Shown here: positions 25,967-34,405 of the stretch, piece by piece
Numbering within the stretch: the stretch's first letter is position 1
Layout: each line of letters opens with the position of its first letter
NCBI GenBank assembly: GCA_024687745.1
Contig: JAILEM010000156.1
Location: 1-34,449 of the forward strand
Length of the DNA: 34,449 nucleotides
Source: Lachnospiraceae bacterium
GTDB taxonomy: Bacteria; Bacillota; Clostridia; Lachnospirales; Lachnospiraceae
Reading direction: 5' to 3'
The notes under the pieces: generated by a model
Seen by the model: only the letters and a program-made list of their open reading frames with translations
Database searches by the model: none
Told to the model about the DNA's origin: nothing
Program-made: the position numbers and the translations under genes

Positions 25967-27505
25967 TCACTGTTCCGCACTCAGTTCGGAAAATGAAAAT
26001 GTTATATCATTTCCGTCATTATCAATATTTACTGTATAACTCTTAGTCTGGAACCCACTCTTACTCAATGTAATAACATGATTTCCCGTAACCTTGTTCG
26101 TTGATGCAGGGGCAATTCCTATATAATTACCGTCCAAATACACTTCCACACCCTCAGGCTGCTGAATATAGATCTTTTTTACCTGAGAGATCATACTTCC
26201 CGTACCTGAAGTATCGGAAGCAGTATTAGTTGTCGATGTCGATGATGTACCTGACGTCGATGATGTTGATGACGTTGAAGAAACAGTATTTGTACTTACA
26301 GTTCCATCAGCTGCAGGTTGTGTTGGTGCCGGAGTCAGATTAGTAGGCGGCTGAGTCGGTACACTCGTAGTTGATCCGATATTAACATTGTTTTCACTAT
26401 TACCGGATGTTGATCTATTCGTATCTGACACAGAGGATGTAGTACTTTTTTTACCGGTCGTGGATGTATCCTGAGTCTCATCTGCATCAAGTGATATTTC
26501 GACATTTGCATACTCTGACCCTATCTTTATACTGGTTGTGACACTTTTATAACCGGCTGCCTCTATCCTTATAGAATGTACACCGTATTCAAGCGGTACC
26601 CTGTCGGTATATTCTGTCATTTCACCATCTATGTAAAGCTGGGCATAAATGGGTTCAAGCTTAAATTCCACATGACCGATAGCTACCTCTTCTATCGGTA
26701 TTTCCTTAAGATCTATAACCGTCTCCCTGTCTCTTACGACTACTACATCTTTTTCCCCTAAATAACCTTTATTGGTAAGTGTAACATGAAAATCCCCTTC
26801 AGGTGCGGGAATAAGCATATCTTCAGTAATCTCTTTTATTATTTCATTACCTACCTCAATATATCCGCCCACAAAATATATGTCATTTATCAGTCTGATA
26901 TAACCGTGTCCCTCTTGCACAACAATTGAAAGTATCCTTTTATCAATACCCCTTACCGTTAAAGTATCCAGATCGGTTATATCCATCCATTCCACTTTTT
27001 TCCCGTCAGAAAAAAGCTCTGTTCCGTCTGTAAATTTATACGCAACATCTGCAATTTCGAATATTTTCTTTTTTTCATCTATTGAGTACTTTACAACATC
27101 CTTCATTTCCCATGTATCATTGCTTACAGAAATACTCTTTATCGTATCTCTGTGTGTTGTAAAGCTTACATCTGTGATCTCACCTGTCTCAAGCTCTTCA
27201 GGTACTATGGAATCCCCATATTTATTATAAAATGCGGTTGCACCGATATAATTTAAACTGTATTCTTTTTCGCTGTAAATATCCTTAATGGTTATAATAC
27301 GGTTTTCAGTATCTATACCCATTACTATAGCGGTTATTTCATTACCGGATCCCTCTACCTCTATTTCAAACTGTTCATCATCTGTATTCCCCTGACCGGA
27401 GGATATTGCCCCTGCTTTTTTTTCACTGTATTCTTTTACAACAAAAAAACAGCCGAAAATCGTAAGAATAATGATCAGTGATAAGGGAATGATCATTTTA
27501 TTCAT
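25967..27505 (-). CDS. Membrane-anchored PEGA-repeat protein
   Basis: A 512-aa protein with an N-terminal signal-anchor (IIPLSLIIILTIFGCFFVV), then beta-rich extracellular domains. Three PEGA-like repeats are visible: about 211-267 (YFVGGYIEVGNE..PEGDFHVTLTNKGY), about 278-340 (AQLYIDGEMTEYTDRVPLEYGVHSIRIEAAGYKS) and about 445-505 (VEVYLDGNYIGIAPASTNKVTGNHVITLSKSGF). A Ser/Thr/Pro-rich linker (about 341-440) joins the last two, like wall-spanning linkers. Ligand unknown. GAGGT lies five bases before the ATG. It sits between cca and the GT-C-like gene. Confidence 0.82.
   Translation of the reverse strand: MNKMIIPLSLIIILTIFGCFFVVKEYSEKKAGAISSGQGNTDDEQFEIEVEGSGNEITAIVMGIDTENRIITIKDIYSEKEYSLNYIGATAFYNKYGDSIVPEELETGEITDVSFTTHRDTIKSISVSNDTWEMKDVVKYSIDEKKKIFEIADVAYKFTDGTELFSDGKKVEWMDITDLDTLTVRGIDKRILSIVVQEGHGYIRLINDIYFVGGYIEVGNEIIKEITEDMLIPAPEGDFHVTLTNKGYLGEKDVVVVRDRETVIDLKEIPIEEVAIGHVEFKLEPIYAQLYIDGEMTEYTDRVPLEYGVHSIRIEAAGYKSVTTSIKIGSEYANVEISLDADETQDTSTTGKKSTTSSVSDTNRSTSGNSENNVNIGSTTSVPTQPPTNLTPAPTQPAADGTVSTNTVSSTSSTSSTSGTSSTSTTNTASDTSGTGSMISQVKKIYIQQPEGVEVYLDGNYIGIAPASTNKVTGNHVITLSKSGFQTKSYTVNIDNDGNDITFSFSELSAEQ
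26229..26280. repeat. Short imperfect tandem repeats in the Ser/Thr linker
   Basis: GATGTC/GATGAT/GACGTC-type units repeat over about 50 bases and encode Ser-Ser-Thr runs in the PEGA protein linker. Such DNA can slip at replication; all units keep the frame here. Confidence 0.6.
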
Positions 27506-27563
27506 ATGTTACCTCTTAAAAATAACTGTTACCTTTTTAACTGATTTATGAAAAGTACCTTGA

Positions 27564-28919
27564 TCATCTGACCTGCCTGATCTGCTCCATAAGATATTCT
27601 TTATTATTCTTTCCCGGATCCTCCAAAACGATATCCAGCATTTTCTTCAGTAACTCACCTATCTCTTTTCCCGGTTTGATACCTGCTTCAATAAGGTCTG
27701 AGCCTTTTACAGCAAGATCTTTAAGGGATAGACAGTCTCTTTCCTCTATTATCTCATTATAGAGCTGTTCACACCGGTCTATGGAGCTTAGCTTTTCGTC
27801 TCTTATAAAAACACTTTGGGCATTGGTATCACATCTTCTGACTACAAACCATAAAGGCATCAGTTTTGTACCAAGCTCAGACACAAGCTTCCTTATCCCG
27901 GGTTTCGTTACAGTATATCTGTGATCATGGTATTCTATAAGCTTTATTACATTATTTATCGTATAATTGTCAAATTTAAGTCTTCTCAGTATCTCCTCAG
28001 CCATTTCTGCGCTGATCGATGCGTGACCCTTAAAATGATCTATTCCCTCATTATCAGTTGTCTTACATTCAGTTTTTCCCATGTCATGGAATAGTAATGC
28101 AAGCCGTACTATCTTTTTTTCATCGGTATCAAGCTTGTCATTCCAGTTTCTGCTGTAATTAAGAGCCTCTATTGTATGCATCAGAACATTATACATATGA
28201 TGAGGATTATTCTGCTCTGTTTCCATCATGGAATCTAATTCCGGTAATATCTCTTTTGATATTCCTGTTTCATATAAAAAAAGAATCTTTTGAGGATCAT
28301 TTGAACATAAAAGTCTGACAAGCTCGGCCTGTATTCTTTCCGCACTGATATTTTTCAGATTTTCCGCTTTTTCTCTTATAGCCCTGAGAGTATTCTCTTC
28401 TATCTCATAATCAAGCTCAGCAGCAAATCTTATAGCCCTCATCATCCTGAGGGCATCCTCACTAAATCTTTCTATAGGATTCCCTACAGCCCTTATAACT
28501 CCCTTTTGAAGATCCCCTACTCCGTCAAAAATATCTATAAGCCCTTCACTGTCATTATATGCCATCGCATTTATCGTAAAGTCTCTCCGCTTAAGGTCCT
28601 CCTTCAGATCCCCTGTGAAGGTAACCTCACTTGGGTGTCTGTTATCCTCATAGACACCGTCAATCCTGTATGTAGTGACCTCAAAGCTTTCATTTCCCAT
28701 TAAAACCGTAACAGTTCCATGTTTTATTCCTGTATCGACTGTCCGTCTGAAGATGGATTTAATTTTAACAGGAGATGCATTAGTAGTAATATCCCAGTCT
28801 TTCGGTTCTCTTTTTAAAATAGAATCCCGTATACATCCACCTACAGCGTAAGCCTCATAACCCTCAGCCTGCAAAAGGCTGATGATATGGCTGACCTTAT
28901 CCGGAAGGTTTAAATGCAT
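27564..28919 (-). CDS. cca: CCA tRNA nucleotidyltransferase
   Basis: Class II nucleotidyltransferase adding CCA to tRNA 3' ends without a template. Motifs: GGCIRDSIL (about 27-35), catalytic DWDITT, RRDFTINAMAYN, the DALRMMRAIRFAAEL block, and a C-terminal HD domain (LALLFHDMGKTE, ISAEMAEEILRRL, IEYHDHR). 451 aa fits the HD-containing form. AAGAGGT precedes the ATG. All five tRNA genes in this window lack encoded CCA, so this enzyme is needed for them. A 96-base gap to ackA shows no clear terminator. Confidence 0.95.
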   Translation of the reverse strand: MHLNLPDKVSHIISLLQAEGYEAYAVGGCIRDSILKREPKDWDITTNASPVKIKSIFRRTVDTGIKHGTVTVLMGNESFEVTTYRIDGVYEDNRHPSEVTFTGDLKEDLKRRDFTINAMAYNDSEGLIDIFDGVGDLQKGVIRAVGNPIERFSEDALRMMRAIRFAAELDYEIEENTLRAIREKAENLKNISAERIQAELVRLLCSNDPQKILFLYETGISKEILPELDSMMETEQNNPHHMYNVLMHTIEALNYSRNWNDKLDTDEKKIVRLALLFHDMGKTECKTTDNEGIDHFKGHASISAEMAEEILRRLKFDNYTINNVIKLIEYHDHRYTVTKPGIRKLVSELGTKLMPLWFVVRRCDTNAQSVFIRDEKLSSIDRCEQLYNEIIEERDCLSLKDLAVKGSDLIEAGIKPGKEIGELLKKMLDIVLEDPGKNNKEYLMEQIRQVR

Positions 28920-29015
28920 ACGGGATACCTCTTTTCTGTTATATGTAATATTATTAAAAATCTATTCTTTTAATTTCATTTGATCATTACGATCAGAGCT
29001 CTTTGAACATGTCAT

Positions 29016-30209
29016 TTATTTTACAAGTGCAGCTGTTTCTCTTGCTATGGCAAGCTCCTCATTTGTGGGTACCACTAAGACTTTGACCTTGGAATCCTCA
29101 GTGGATATTATTATTTCTTCACCTCTTTTACTGTTCTTTTCAGCATCTAACTTTATTCCCAGATATCCGAAATAGTCACAGATCCTTTTTCTGATATCTC
29201 CGTTATTTTCGCCTACGCCGGCCGTAAATACAATTGCATCTACGCCGTTTAATGCTGCTATATAGGATCCTATATATTTTGCTACCCTGTAGGAATAGGT
29301 TGAAAGAGTGGTTTTAGCCTTTTCATCACCTTCTGACTCTGCCTTTAACAGATCCCTGAAGTCGCTTGACAGACCTGATAATCCATATACTCCCGATTTC
29401 TTGTTCAGGATGTTCAATACCTCACTAATACTTATTCCTTCCTTCTGACAAAGAAATTCAAGTATAGCCGGATCAAGATCTCCGCTTCTTGTACCCATGA
29501 TAAGTCCCTCAAGCGGTGTAAGACCCATGCTTGTATCCTGGCACTTTCCGTTTTTAACGGCACTGATACTGGCTCCGTTGCCTAAATGACATACTATGAT
29601 CTTCATTGATTCATAATCCTGTCCAAGTATTTCCGCCGTTCTTTTGGATACATAGCTGTGACTGGTTCCATGAAAACCGTATCTGCGAACCTTGTATTTA
29701 TCATAGTATTCATACGGAATACCGTATAAGTAAGCCTTCTTGGGCATTGTCTGATGAAAAGCAGTATCAAATACCGCAACCATGGGGACATCAGGCATTA
29801 ATTCCCGACATGAGCGTATCCCTATGAGATTTGCAGGATTGTGAAGAGGTGCAAGATCATTACATTCTTCAATTGCTTTTATCACATCGTCATCGATGAT
29901 GGTTGCTTCCGAAAACTTCTCTCCGCCGTGAACTATTCTGTGTCCTATCGCATCTATTTCATCCAAAGAAGCTATAACTCCGTTATCCTTATCTGTGAGG
30001 CTTTCAAGAACCAGCTTAACCGCTACTACATGATCCTTCATGTCTACATTAGTGGTAATCTTATCTTTTCCTGCAGGCTGATGGTTAAGCACCCCTCCGT
30101 CTATTCCGATCCTCTCGCATAGGCCTTTGGCCATAACATTTTCGCTGTCGGAATCTATCAGCTGGTACTTTAATGATGAACTTCCGCAATTGATTATCAA
30201 AATTTTCAT
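29016..30209 (-). CDS. ackA: Acetate kinase
   Basis: Converts acetyl phosphate and ADP to acetate and ATP, the energy-conserving end of acetate fermentation. Motifs: INCGSSSLKYQL at the start, GHRIVHGGEKF, FDTAFHQTMP, RYGFHGTSHSYV, CHLGNGASISA, GTRSGDLDPA and FTAGVGENN. The 397-aa length is standard. It follows proS after 25 bases. The usual partner pta (phosphotransacetylase) is not next to it here and must be elsewhere if present. Confidence 0.98.
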   Translation of the reverse strand: MKILIINCGSSSLKYQLIDSDSENVMAKGLCERIGIDGGVLNHQPAGKDKITTNVDMKDHVVAVKLVLESLTDKDNGVIASLDEIDAIGHRIVHGGEKFSEATIIDDDVIKAIEECNDLAPLHNPANLIGIRSCRELMPDVPMVAVFDTAFHQTMPKKAYLYGIPYEYYDKYKVRRYGFHGTSHSYVSKRTAEILGQDYESMKIIVCHLGNGASISAVKNGKCQDTSMGLTPLEGLIMGTRSGDLDPAILEFLCQKEGISISEVLNILNKKSGVYGLSGLSSDFRDLLKAESEGDEKAKTTLSTYSYRVAKYIGSYIAALNGVDAIVFTAGVGENNGDIRKRICDYFGYLGIKLDAEKNSKRGEEIIISTEDSKVKVLVVPTNEELAIARETAALVK

Positions 30210-30234
30210 TCCTCTACCTCTTTTCGTTTATTTA

Positions 30235-31686
30235 TTAATATGCCCTTCCCCAGTAAACGAGGGATTTAGCGGGTTTTGAACAGCATACACATTTATCTGA
30301 TATGGTCTCCTGCTCAAAAGGAAGACAACGGCTGGTCACTGCCAGTTTTTCCTTTATTCTGTCCTCACACTCCTGACATCCGCACCACATGGCTTTGACA
30401 AACCCGGATTTTTCCGAAAAAAGCTTTTCAAATTCATCCATGTTCTTTGCCGTATATGTATGTTCATCCCTGTGAGCCCTTGCTCTCTCAAGCATATCCT
30501 TCTGCATCTTTCCAAGAAGTTCGCTGACCTTTTCTTCGATCTCATCTGTTGATACAGTGATCTTTTCCCCATTATCTCTTCGAACCAGCACGCACTGAGA
30601 GTTTTCTATATCCTTTGGACCTATTTCAACTCTTACGGGTATTCCTCTCATCTCACATTCGGAGAATTTCCATCCGGGAGACTTTTCGCTATCATCTACC
30701 TTAACCCTTAAATTGCCATACAGACCCTCAGTTTTTGAAAGTCTGTCCCTTAACTCAAATGCCTTATCAAGTACACCTTCCTTTTTCTGCTGAATGGGCA
30801 CTATCATCACCTGTACAGGTGCGATACGTGGCGGCAGAACAAGACCTGAATTATCTCCATGTACCATTATTACCGCACCGATAAGTCTCGTTGTTGAACC
30901 CCACGATGTCTGATGTACATATTTCAGTTTATTATCCTTATCGGTATACTGTATTCCGAATGCTTTGGCAAATCCGTCACCGAAATTATGGCTCGTACCG
31001 CTTTGAAGAGCCTTACCGTCATGCATTAAAGCCTCTATTGTATATGTCGCCTCCGCTCCGGCAAATTTTTCCTTATCTGTCTTTCTTCCTTTTATTACAG
31101 GTATCGCTAAAACCTTCTCGCAGAATTCAGCATAGAGATTAAGCATCTGTATCGTGCGTTCCTCTGCTTCCTCTGCCGTAGCATGGGCCGTATGACCCTC
31201 CTGCCACAAAAACTCCCTGCTTCTTAAGAAAGGTCTGGTCTCTTTCTCCCAACGGACTACTGAGCACCATTGATTGTATACTTTGGGTAGGTCCCTGTAG
31301 GATTGTATATCATCCTTATAAAAATCACAGAAAAGTGTTTCCGATGTTGGTCTCACGCACATTCTCTCCTGAAGAGGCTGAAGTCCTCCCTGAGTGACCC
31401 AGGCAACCTCAGGTGCAAAGCCTTCCACATGGTCTTTTTCTTTTTCTAAAAGGCTTTCCGGTATAAACATAGGCAGATAAACATTCTGCACCCCTGTTTC
31501 CTTGAACATTTCATCCATCTGTTTCTGTATAAGCTCCCAAATGGCATATCCTGCAGGCTTAAACACCATACAGCCTTTTACGGAAGTATAGCCCATAAGA
31601 TCTGCCTTCTTAACCACATCTGTATACCATTGTGCAAAATCATCCTCCATAGAGGTTATTGCTTCTACAAGCTTTTTATCTGCCAT
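30235..31686 (-). CDS. proS: Proline--tRNA ligase (type 3)
   Basis: Class II synthetase of the archaeal/eukaryotic-like type, charging tRNA-Pro. The start [21 protein letters not shown] at 31686 has AGGAG upstream; the frame extends 11 codons more. Motif 2 is [37 protein letters not shown] precedes it, and [21 protein letters not shown] is the anticodon-domain entry. The C-terminal Cys-rich part (CGCQECE, CVCC) and final Tyr fit the zinc-like extension of this type. The bacterial INS editing domain is absent. Adjacent to the RluA-type gene. Confidence 0.96.
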   Translation of the reverse strand: MADKKLVEAITSMEDDFAQWYTDVVKKADLMGYTSVKGCMVFKPAGYAIWELIQKQMDEMFKETGVQNVYLPMFIPESLLEKEKDHVEGFAPEVAWVTQGGLQPLQERMCVRPTSETLFCDFYKDDIQSYRDLPKVYNQWCSVVRWEKETRPFLRSREFLWQEGHTAHATAEEAEERTIQMLNLYAEFCEKVLAIPVIKGRKTDKEKFAGAEATYTIEALMHDGKALQSGTSHNFGDGFAKAFGIQYTDKDNKLKYVHQTSWGSTTRLIGAVIMVHGDNSGLVLPPRIAPVQVMIVPIQQKKEGVLDKAFELRDRLSKTEGLYGNLRVKVDDSEKSPGWKFSECEMRGIPVRVEIGPKDIENSQCVLVRRDNGEKITVSTDEIEEKVSELLGKMQKDMLERARAHRDEHTYTAKNMDEFEKLFSEKSGFVKAMWCGCQECEDRIKEKLAVTSRCLPFEQETISDKCVCCSKPAKSLVYWGRAY

Positions 31687-31727
31687 AATATTGTTCTCCT
31701 GTTTCTTTTTTATCATCATTAAGTGTA

Positions 31728-32429
31728 CTAATCTTTACATGGAAAATCAACCACAGTAATCTCATTTTCGGGGATTTTTACCGTTATTTTCCCTTTTTTT
31801 ACCGGATGTATGAACGATATACTGTATGCACAAAGAGCAATTCCACGGACAACTCCTTTAGAATTGTCTTTTGGATATCCGTATTTTACATCGCCTATTA
31901 TAGGATGTCCTATGTGTGAAAGCTGTGCTCGGATCTGATGAAATCTGCCTGTAATAAGATCTATATCCAATATACTGGTATTATTATCCTTATCTGTTTC
32001 CTTTATACGGTATTTTAATACTGCCTCCTTTGCCCTGTCACAGGTTTCAGGCTTATCAAATACCCTGGCCCTGTTTTCTCTGCCTTCTTTTAGAAGATAA
32101 TTCTTTATCTCGTATATTTTTCCCTTATCTCCGCTTACAACACCCGTAACCTTCGCAATGTACCTTTTACTCACATGACCTTTTACTATCTCCGTATTAA
32201 GCTTTCTTAAGATATCCTTATCCTTTGCAAATAGCATCAGACCGCTTACAGGCTGATCCAGTCTGTGAACCAGCTGTGGAAGGTCTGATTTCTTATCTTT
32301 ACTTAAAAGATATCTCCTTACCCGGCTTATCATGTCATCTTCATTTATTTTAGCTGTTTGTGATGGTATTCCCGCAGGTTTATAACATACAAGAATATAT
32401 TCATCTTCATATCTTATATCTATACCCAA
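31728..32429 (-). CDS. RluA-family RNA pseudouridine synthase
   Basis: Isomerises uridine to pseudouridine in rRNA or tRNA. The catalytic motif [17 protein letters not shown] has Asp58, and later [26 protein letters not shown] matches the family. At 233 aa it lacks the N-terminal S4 domain. It starts with TTG at 32429 after a well-spaced AAGGAT; no ATG or GTG fits before the family core. It lies 13 bases after the carboxypeptidase gene. The target uridine cannot be predicted. Confidence 0.9.
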   Translation of the reverse strand: MGIDIRYEDEYILVCYKPAGIPSQTAKINEDDMISRVRRYLLSKDKKSDLPQLVHRLDQPVSGLMLFAKDKDILRKLNTEIVKGHVSKRYIAKVTGVVSGDKGKIYEIKNYLLKEGRENRARVFDKPETCDRAKEAVLKYRIKETDKDNNTSILDIDLITGRFHQIRAQLSHIGHPIIGDVKYGYPKDNSKGVVRGIALCAYSISFIHPVKKGKITVKIPENEITVVDFPCKD

Positions 32430-32442
32430 TTTATATCCTTAT

Positions 32443-33672
32443 CTATTGATTCTCTGCCTCTTCCTCTGATTCATCCTGTTCTATCTGATCTTCTATCTCT
32501 GTCTCTGATAATGGTACATATGAAGTATCAAAAAACTGCTTATATACTGCAACATGATCATATATGCATCTCCAGGATCCCTGTGCATTGGCTATTACAC
32601 AGATATAATTACCTCCGTCAGGTGTTACGGCATAACTCACCGCACAGTTTCCTGATTCATTTACAAACCCTGTTTTACCGCCCATAAAGGTAACACCGCA
32701 CTCCTTGTCTTCAATCCTTCTTAAGAACCAGTTGGATAATTCGATCCCGTTACGGTGCTGTTCTGTTGAAGATGTCGTGTATTTTCTCGCATTTAATACT
32801 TCTTTACAGATATCATTATGAATGGCTGCATCCATGATCATAGCCATATCATATGCTGTACAATAATGATCCTGATCATATAAACCGATACAGTTAGTAA
32901 AATGTGCAGTTTGAGATAATCCCATTTCATCCAGCTTTTGATTCATAAGATCTACAAAAGCCTCCTGACTTCCTGAGACATAATAGGCAAGGCCAAGAGC
33001 TGCATCTCCACCTGATGGAAGGATAGTTCCATAAAGAAGATCTCTTACCGTAACCGTTTCATTTTCCGCAAAGCCTGCCGTACTGCAACCATTACTGTAT
33101 GCATAATTAAGCATATCTATACTCATGGTTATTTTATCATCAAGATCATTGATATGTTCACAGGCTACAAGAAGAGTCAGGACCTTGGTCATTGAAGCAG
33201 GAGACATCATGGTATTACATTCTCTTTGGGCAAGAATCGTACCGTTATCAACATCTACCAGTATTGCATACTGACCGGTGACATCACTCCCAAAACTTTT
33301 TGTTTCAGGTGTTTCGATCGCTTCATATATTACGGGTGCTTTCTCAGCGACTTCTTCAACATTGATATCACCCGGATCCATCAGAACTCTTTCAATTATA
33401 CCAAATTCAGCTTCAGAAGCTCCATCCTCAGAAGAGGTTATAAATGAAATCAGCTTCCTTACACCAAAAACAGCTATTATGATAATAAGAACAAAAATAA
33501 GAATAAACAGACCCAATCTGATATAGAGTCTGATCAATAATTTTTTTCTTTTTTTTCTGCGCCTTATTTCACGCTTAGCCGCTCTTTTTTTTCTCTCTAT
33601 TTCCTCTGCGTCGATTTGCTCCATCAGATCGGAGTAAAGGACCTCATCAGAATACTGATTACCCTCTATCAT
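32443..33672 (-). CDS. Membrane-anchored D-alanyl-D-alanine carboxypeptidase-like PBP
   Basis: Serine hydrolase of the PBP5 family, trimming the terminal D-Ala of peptidoglycan stems. A very basic cytoplasmic N-terminus (about 25-48) precedes one membrane helix (about 50-70). The penicillin-binding domain has S160-M-T-K163, S220-G-G222 and K333-T-G335. The middle motif is SGG instead of the usual SxN. Unlike classical PBP5 it is anchored at the N-terminus rather than by a C-terminal amphipathic helix. The tail is acidic. AAGG lies five bases before the ATG. It is first in the long minus-strand series. Confidence 0.9.
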   Translation of the reverse strand: MIEGNQYSDEVLYSDLMEQIDAEEIERKKRAAKREIRRRKKRKKLLIRLYIRLGLFILIFVLIIIIAVFGVRKLISFITSSEDGASEAEFGIIERVLMDPGDINVEEVAEKAPVIYEAIETPETKSFGSDVTGQYAILVDVDNGTILAQRECNTMMSPASMTKVLTLLVACEHINDLDDKITMSIDMLNYAYSNGCSTAGFAENETVTVRDLLYGTILPSGGDAALGLAYYVSGSQEAFVDLMNQKLDEMGLSQTAHFTNCIGLYDQDHYCTAYDMAMIMDAAIHNDICKEVLNARKYTTSSTEQHRNGIELSNWFLRRIEDKECGVTFMGGKTGFVNESGNCAVSYAVTPDGGNYICVIANAQGSWRCIYDHVAVYKQFFDTSYVPLSETEIEDQIEQDESEEEAENQ

Positions 33673-33774
33673 AAAAACCTTATCTATCCCTGTTAATTAC
33701 CCTTATTAATTGAAAATATCGTAATAGATTTTTTAAAAACTTAGATTAAAAAAACTATGCACAAATTACTCCGT

Positions 33775-33780
33775 ATTATA
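33775..33780 (-). promoter_or_regulatory. Possible -10 box of the carboxypeptidase operon
   Basis: A perfect TATAAT on the minus strand lies about 103 bases before the start codon at 33672, in an AT-rich stretch. The -35 region is only a T-run, so the match is tentative. Confidence 0.4.
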
Positions 33781-33856
33781 TCTTATAAAACGAATAAAAA
33801 AAAACAATGTATAAATTGTGAACTTTGTAACCGGAAGCAAAAAAACCTTATAAAGT

Positions 33857-33888
33857 AAGAACAGAACATGGTACCATGTTCTGTTCTT
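33857..33888 (-). terminator. Perfect 32-bp palindrome, probable tRNA-operon terminator
   Basis: Two 16-bp arms meet at a central GGTACC with no spacer. It begins 6 bases after the fMet tRNA 3' end. A T-run (7 T) follows only about 8 bases further on, an unusually long offset. Probably the terminator of the tRNA transcript. Confidence 0.6.
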
Positions 33889-33894
33889 AAGAAG

Positions 33895-33968
33895 TAGCGG
33901 GGATAGGATTTGAACCTATGACCTTCGGGTTATGAGCCCGACGAGCTTCCAGACTGCTCCACCCCGCG
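33895..33968 (-). tRNA. Initiator tRNA-fMet (CAT)
   Basis: A 74-nt cloverleaf with CTCATAA anticodon loop. Three consecutive G:C pairs in the anticodon stem (CGGG/CCCG) and an unpaired 1:72 position (C:T) identify the initiator. CCA is not encoded. It is the last gene of the cluster. Confidence 0.95.
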
Positions 33969-33985
33969 ATATAAATATTTTAAAG

Positions 33986-34067
33986 TGGGTGGGGGTGGAT
34001 TCGAACCACCGAAGCAATTTGCAGCAGATTTACAGTCTGTCCCCTTTGGCCACTCGGGAACCCACCC
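33986..34067 (-). tRNA. tRNA-Tyr (GTA)
   Basis: An 82-nt class II tRNA with a long variable arm, acceptor stem GGGTGGG/CCCACCC, anticodon GTA in CTGTAAA, T-loop TTCGAAT. Discriminator A. CCA is not encoded. Confidence 0.95.
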
Positions 34068-34101
34068 ATATTCTTTTAAAAACGATATTCAGTAATAAAA
34101 A

Positions 34102-34174
34102 AGCCGATGATCGGACTCGAACCGATAACCTGCTGATTACAAATCAGCTGCTCTGCCAATTGAGCCACATCGGC
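34102..34174 (-). tRNA. tRNA-Thr (TGT)
   Basis: A 73-nt cloverleaf with acceptor GCCGATG/CATCGGC, anticodon TGT in TTTGTAA. The discriminator base reads as T. CCA is not encoded. Confidence 0.94.
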
Positions 34175-34181
34175 AAATATA

Positions 34182-34254
34182 TGGGACCTATAGGGCTCGA
34201 ACCTATGACCCTCTGCTTGTAAGGCAGATGCTCTCCCAGCTGAGCTAAGATCCC
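34182..34254 (-). tRNA. tRNA-Val (TAC)
   Basis: A 73-nt cloverleaf with acceptor GGGATCT/AGGTCCC, anticodon TAC in CTTACAA, discriminator A. One G:T pair in the acceptor stem. CCA is not encoded. Confidence 0.95.
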
Positions 34255-34280
34255 ATGTTTGTTATCACCATTTAAATTCG

Positions 34281-34354
34281 CGACCCAGACGGGACTCGAA
34301 CCCGTGACCTCCGCCGTGACAGGGCGGCGCTCTAACCAACTGAGCCACTGGGCC
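34281..34354 (-). tRNA. tRNA-Asp (GTC)
   Basis: A 74-nt cloverleaf with acceptor GGCCCAG/CTGGGTC, anticodon GTC in CTGTCAC, and discriminator G as expected for Asp. CCA is not encoded. First of the five in transcription order. Confidence 0.95.
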
Positions 34355-34355
34355 A

Positions 34356-34383
34356 AATGAATTTTCGTTTACGAAAATTCATT
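34356..34383. repeat. Near-perfect palindrome upstream of tRNA-Asp
   Basis: AATGAATTTTCGT (34356-34368) and its reverse complement (34371-34383) are separated by TT, giving 13-bp arms with a GTTTAC centre. It begins just 2 bases before the tRNA-Asp 5' end, so it may be a processing hairpin between tRNAs or a terminator-like site. Confidence 0.55.
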
Positions 34384-34389
34384 AGTCGA

Positions 34390-34405
34390 GGAATGTTTAC
34401 ATTCC
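34390..34405. repeat. Second hairpin with the same GTTTAC core
   Basis: GGAATG-TTTA-CATTCC forms 6-bp arms. It shares the GTTTAC centre with the palindrome 7 bases before. Beyond it, to the window end, I see no gene. Confidence 0.45.

Noticed and set aside
33932-34356. Open frames on both strands across the tRNA cluster
   Set aside because: They translate tRNA genes; conserved cloverleaf structures explain the sequence.
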